From the NCBI RefSeq assembly GCF_018437275.1, contig NZ_JAAMFK010000004.1:62001-126000 (forward strand): DNA of 64,000 bases, written 5' to 3'. The position numbers and the translations under genes are program-made. Positions 61,774 through 64,000 of the stretch are shown piece by piece. The notes below the pieces were generated by a model, which saw only the letters and a list, made by a program, of their open reading frames with translations, had not been told where the DNA came from and searched no databases. Within the stretch, counting starts at the first letter, position 1. Each line of letters begins with the position of its first letter. The DNA is from Fructobacillus broussonetiae (GTDB lineage Bacteria > Bacillota > Bacilli > Lactobacillales > Lactobacillaceae).

Positions 61774-62019
61774 ATGAAGACGGGAACTTTTGTTACATTT
61801 TGCTTTGGCTACGCTTTCGTTGTGTTTTACGTATACGAAGAATTCTTTTCACGTTACATCAACGGCTTCTGGATCAATTACCTTGTCCAGACCGCCATTC
61901 TCGTTCTTGGTCTGATCATCATCTTCATCTTCAAAGTCGTCATGGACTACAAATCCGGTGTCTTGGATGAGTCCGACAAGCTCGACCAACTCGAAACAAT
62001 CGAAAAACTTGAAGACTAA
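61774..62019 (+). CDS. Small two-helix membrane protein, 81 aa
   Basis: Unrecognised. Helix 1 (residues 6-22, FVTFCFGYAFVVFYVYE) and helix 2 (38-56, LVQTAILVLGLIIIFIFKVV), then an acidic cytoplasmic tail (DYKSGVLDESDKLDQLETIEKLED) predicted to be helical. GAAAGGGA is 8 bases before the ATG. It is immediately upstream of a structured RNA gene but has no visible terminator of its own; the RNA has a separate promoter. Function unknown. Confidence 0.75.
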   Translation: MKTGTFVTFCFGYAFVVFYVYEEFFSRYINGFWINYLVQTAILVLGLIIIFIFKVVMDYKSGVLDESDKLDQLETIEKLED

Positions 62020-62027
62020 GTGAGCAC

Positions 62028-62056
62028 TTGCTATTTTAGTCAAAAGCTGACATAAT
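62028..62056 (+). promoter_or_regulatory. Promoter of the structured RNA gene
   Basis: TTGCTA, 17 bases, CATAAT with TG one base upstream. Start predicted near 62062, at the edge of the RNA's terminal helix. Confidence 0.7.
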
Positions 62057-62059
62057 AAA

Positions 62060-62297
62060 GGTATGCGATGAGTCGAACGCGTCTTTTAGGACGCTTATGC
62101 GGCCTGCTCGGATTAAATTCCAAGCCACGGATTTGGTGCAGGTGTTATGACTGTTGTGGAACTTTCATATCTCACCATGACTACTAGCTTTTGCTAGGGT
62201 GACGCTGACTTGTTTCAATCGTGACTGATTGAAACCGCCCGTCGAAGCGAATTCGGCATGCCAAACTAAGAGCTAACTACGGTTAGCTCTTTTTTAT
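62060..62297 (+). ncRNA. Free-standing structured RNA, about 235 nt, family not identified
   Basis: The 342-base gap between a small membrane-protein gene and xseA holds a unit with promoter, folded body and intrinsic terminator. GGTATGC (62060-62066) pairs with GCATGCC (62256-62262), so the body is closed by its own ends. Within are GCGTC-TTTTAG-GACGC (from 62080), a helix GCGG (62099-62102) with CCGC (62235-62238), CCTGC (62103-62107) with GCAGG (62138-62142), CACC/GGTG plus CTAGC-TTTT-GCTAG (62174-62201), and GTTTCAATC-GTGACT-GATTGAAAC (from 62212). No open frame with a ribosome site. It does not match tmRNA, RNase P RNA or SRP RNA; 6S RNA is the main known alternative. Confidence 0.65.
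62268..62296 (+). terminator. Terminator of the structured RNA
   Basis: AAGAGCTAAC, loop TACG, GTTAGCTCTT, T-run. Separates the RNA from xseA, which has its own TATAAT at 62323-62328. Confidence 0.9.
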
Positions 62298-62361
62298 TGC
62301 CAATTTTTACGAGGGCTTTTGTTATAATAAAGAAAGCAGTTTTAACTTTTGAGGAGTCTCC

Positions 62362-63639
62362 ATGGTCGAACAGGCACAGTATTTAAGTGTTGGTGCACTA
62401 ACTAAATATCTCAAGGCAAAGTTTGATAACGACCCCCACCTGGGCAAGGTCTATCTGACGGGTGAAATTTCCAACCTTGGAAACCGTCGCTCCCGCCACC
62501 TCTACTTCTCCATCAAGGATCCAAAGGAGAAGGCCGTCATCCGTGCCGCCATGTTCTCCTATGCTTCCCGCTTGAAGTTCGAGCCAGAAGAGGGAATGAA
62601 GGTCCAGGCCATCGGACGTGTTCAGGTCTACGAACCGGCCGGTTCCTATTCGATCATCTTAGAGCAGATGACGCCCGCCGGTGTCGGTGACCTCTTCATG
62701 GCCTTACAGCAGTTGAAAGAGAAGCTGTCCAAAGAAGGGCTCTTCTCTCAACCTAAGAAGGCCTTGAAGCCTTTGCCTAAGAAGATTGCCGTTATCACGT
62801 CACCAACCGGTGCCGTCGTCGAAGACGTGGCCAAGACCGTGGAACGCCGCTTGCCCCAAGCACAGGTCGTGCTTTTGCCTGCCGTTGTTCAGGGAGATGG
62901 TGCGGTGCCATCGCTCTTAAAACAGTTGGACCGTGTCGATGACATGGGCTTTGACGCCGTCATCATCGGTCGTGGTGGTGGTTCCATCGAAGACCTCTGG
63001 GCCTTTAACGACGAAAGTCTGGTCCGCAGGGTTGCCGCGATGAACACGCCGGTCATTGCCTCCGTTGGGCACGAAACCGACAACACACTGGTTGATTTGG
63101 TCGCGGATCAACGAGCCGCCACGCCAACGGCCGCAGCTGAATTAGCCACGCCGGTCTCCAACCAAAACCTGGTCGACCGCGTGATGGAGTTATCCTCCCG
63201 CTTGACCCTAGCTGGCCAACAGCTTGTGGCCAACAAGAAACAGGCTTTGAACTACGTGGTCGAGCGACCAATCATGAAACAGCCCGACCGCTTGTATGCC
63301 ACCTACCAACAGGAAGTTGACTCCCTTGAGAAGCGCCTCTACCAAGCCTTCTCCCGTCGAGTCGACAACCGTCGCTACGAGGAAAAGGCCCTGGTTGAAC
63401 GGCTGGTTGCCCAGAAGACTCAACTCCTTCGGCCTTACAAGGAAAAGGTTTCTTTGGCCGCTGCCAAGCTGGACCTGGTATCGCCACTTAAGATTTTATC
63501 TTCCGGTTACACCTTCGTGAAGGGGCCGGATGGCGAAATCGTGAAGAGCAAGAAGGATTTGAAAAAAGACGACGAGGTGCGCCTGACCTTTGCAGACGGG
63601 GACTTAAGCGCCAAGATTTTAGGAGAGCAAAATGACTGA
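62362..63639 (+). CDS. xseA: Exodeoxyribonuclease VII large subunit
   Basis: Catalytic subunit of the ssDNA exonuclease ExoVII (425 aa). N-terminal OB-fold: [32 protein letters not shown]; catalytic core with [36 protein letters not shown] and [28 protein letters not shown]; long helical region 270-370 and a C-terminal strand ([11 protein letters not shown]). GAGGAG lies 8 bases before ATG. Overlaps xseB by 8 bases. folD, usually just upstream, is missing. Confidence 0.97.
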   Translation: MVEQAQYLSVGALTKYLKAKFDNDPHLGKVYLTGEISNLGNRRSRHLYFSIKDPKEKAVIRAAMFSYASRLKFEPEEGMKVQAIGRVQVYEPAGSYSIILEQMTPAGVGDLFMALQQLKEKLSKEGLFSQPKKALKPLPKKIAVITSPTGAVVEDVAKTVERRLPQAQVVLLPAVVQGDGAVPSLLKQLDRVDDMGFDAVIIGRGGGSIEDLWAFNDESLVRRVAAMNTPVIASVGHETDNTLVDLVADQRAATPTAAAELATPVSNQNLVDRVMELSSRLTLAGQQLVANKKQALNYVVERPIMKQPDRLYATYQQEVDSLEKRLYQAFSRRVDNRRYEEKALVERLVAQKTQLLRPYKEKVSLAAAKLDLVSPLKILSSGYTFVKGPDGEIVKSKKDLKKDDEVRLTFADGDLSAKILGEQND

Positions 63640-63859
63640 AAAAGTATCTTTTGAAGACAAGTTGAAACAATTGGATCAAATCGTGACCGCTTTGGAACAA
63701 GGTGACCGACCATTGGAAACGGCCTTGGCTGATTTCAAGACGGGCGTTACCTTGGCTAAGGACTTGCAAAAGACCCTTGCCGAAGCCGAAAAAACATTGG
63801 CTAAGGTCATGCAAGACGACGGTTCCATGACGGATTTGGAATTGACGAACAATGACTAA
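63632..63859 (+). CDS. xseB: Exodeoxyribonuclease VII small subunit
   Basis: Helical small subunit (75 aa) that wraps the large subunit's coiled coil. [49 protein letters not shown] is the family pattern (E-G at the turn, followed by L..F..G). Overlaps xseA and the next gene by 8 bases each, so stoichiometry is set by translational coupling. GGAG is 8 bases before ATG. Confidence 0.96.
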   Translation: MTEKVSFEDKLKQLDQIVTALEQGDRPLETALADFKTGVTLAKDLQKTLAEAEKTLAKVMQDDGSMTDLELTNND

Positions 63860-64000
63860 TTTCAAGGACTTCATCAACCAATACAAGCCACGCGTTGAAG
63901 AAGCCCTCGTGGAAGAAAGTAAGCAGCACGGAGCAGAAGTTTCCAAGGATTTTGAGAAGGCCTTGCAATACGCCTTGCTCACGCCTGGAAAGCGTCTCCG
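63852..64000 (+). CDS. Polyprenyl synthetase (farnesyl/geranylgeranyl diphosphate synthase), partial
   Basis: Only the first 49 residues are inside the window. ATG at 63852 overlaps xseB by 8 bases. The sequence ends in [17 protein letters not shown], which is the conserved start of trans-prenyltransferases (LxxGKRLR before the first Asp-rich motif). xseA-xseB-ispA is the standard order in Firmicutes, so farnesyl diphosphate synthase (IspA) for isoprenoid chain elongation is the likely identity; the diagnostic motifs lie beyond the window. Confidence 0.88.
   Translation, partial: MTNFKDFINQYKPRVEEALVEESKQHGAEVSKDFEKALQYALLTPGKRL

Noticed and set aside
62060-62297. Identification of the RNA as 6S, tmRNA, RNase P or SRP RNA
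   Set aside because: No GAGGAAAGTCC-like RNase P element, no SRP GGTGCTG...GGAAGGAAGCAGCC, no tRNA-like ends; several independent hairpins rather than one long rod argue against 6S, though a divergent 6S is not excluded.

Overview
The window reads as a stretch of the chromosome of a heterofermentative lactic acid bacterium of the Leuconostocaceae type, most likely Weissella or a close relative. This is inferred from gene content: DnaB/DnaI primosome loaders, an RNase J1-RpoY pair, a gluconate/6-phosphogluconate cluster, a lactobacillar-type branched-chain amino acid 2-epimerase, CcpA, and a T-box in front of alaS. It is about 64 kb of mostly core, plus-strand genes in short operons separated by strong intrinsic terminators. 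Genus assignment is an inference; no rRNA is present.

Layout. 0-7 kb: mutM, a DUF975 membrane protein, coaE, dnaB, dnaI, a YibE/YibF membrane pair, a small protein and tRNA-Cys. 7-8 kb: two minus-strand coiled-coil, C-terminally membrane-anchored small proteins and an AT-rich spacer. 8-14 kb: a SemiSWEET-like protein, recG, plsX, acpP, a SprT protein, an array of about 55-bp degenerate repeats, and ccpA behind a probable cre site. 14-21 kb: an MFS exporter, uridine kinase, and a gluconate regulon in which a divergent RpiR regulator faces gnd-gntK-gntP with two matched operator-like dyads in the shared promoter region. 21-28 kb: three APC amino acid permeases, two of them tandem paralogues, and a class III aminotransferase-fold enzyme closest by eye to isoleucine 2-epimerase. 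28-32 kb: T-box, alaS, ireB-ruvX-yrzB. 32-39 kb: small membrane protein with a 12-codon leader ORF, a GH73 glucosaminidase, pcrA-ligA-camS. 39-45 kb: a giant LPXTG-like surface protein of DUF1542-type repeats, broken in two by an apparent one-base deletion. 45-51 kb: a polytopic membrane protein, metK under an S-box (SAM) riboswitch, a degenerate lipid-kinase-like protein, rnjA-rpoY. 51-62 kb: efp, asp23-nusB, tatD-rnmV-rsmA, veg, a Zn/Mn-type ABC transporter without its binding protein, purR-glmU, a flavin oxidoreductase lacking the usual C-terminal catalytic His, and small hypothetical genes. 62-64 kb: a free-standing structured RNA gene of about 235 nt, then xseA-xseB and the start of a polyprenyl synthase gene cut by the window edge.

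How the parts work together. The gluconate cluster imports gluconate (GntP), phosphorylates it (GntK) and oxidatively decarboxylates it (Gnd), feeding the phosphoketolase route expected in these bacteria; probable cre sites tie it to CcpA. The permeases and the epimerase form a second metabolic unit, probably for branched-chain or D-amino acid turnover. The rest is DNA repair and replication, tRNA charging, RNA decay and maturation, and cell-envelope functions. Most interesting to follow up are the RNA gene upstream of xseA, the frameshifted adhesin, the S-box in a group where other SAM sensors are usual, the coiled-coil gene pair with in-frame 21-bp repeats, and the 55-bp repeat array.
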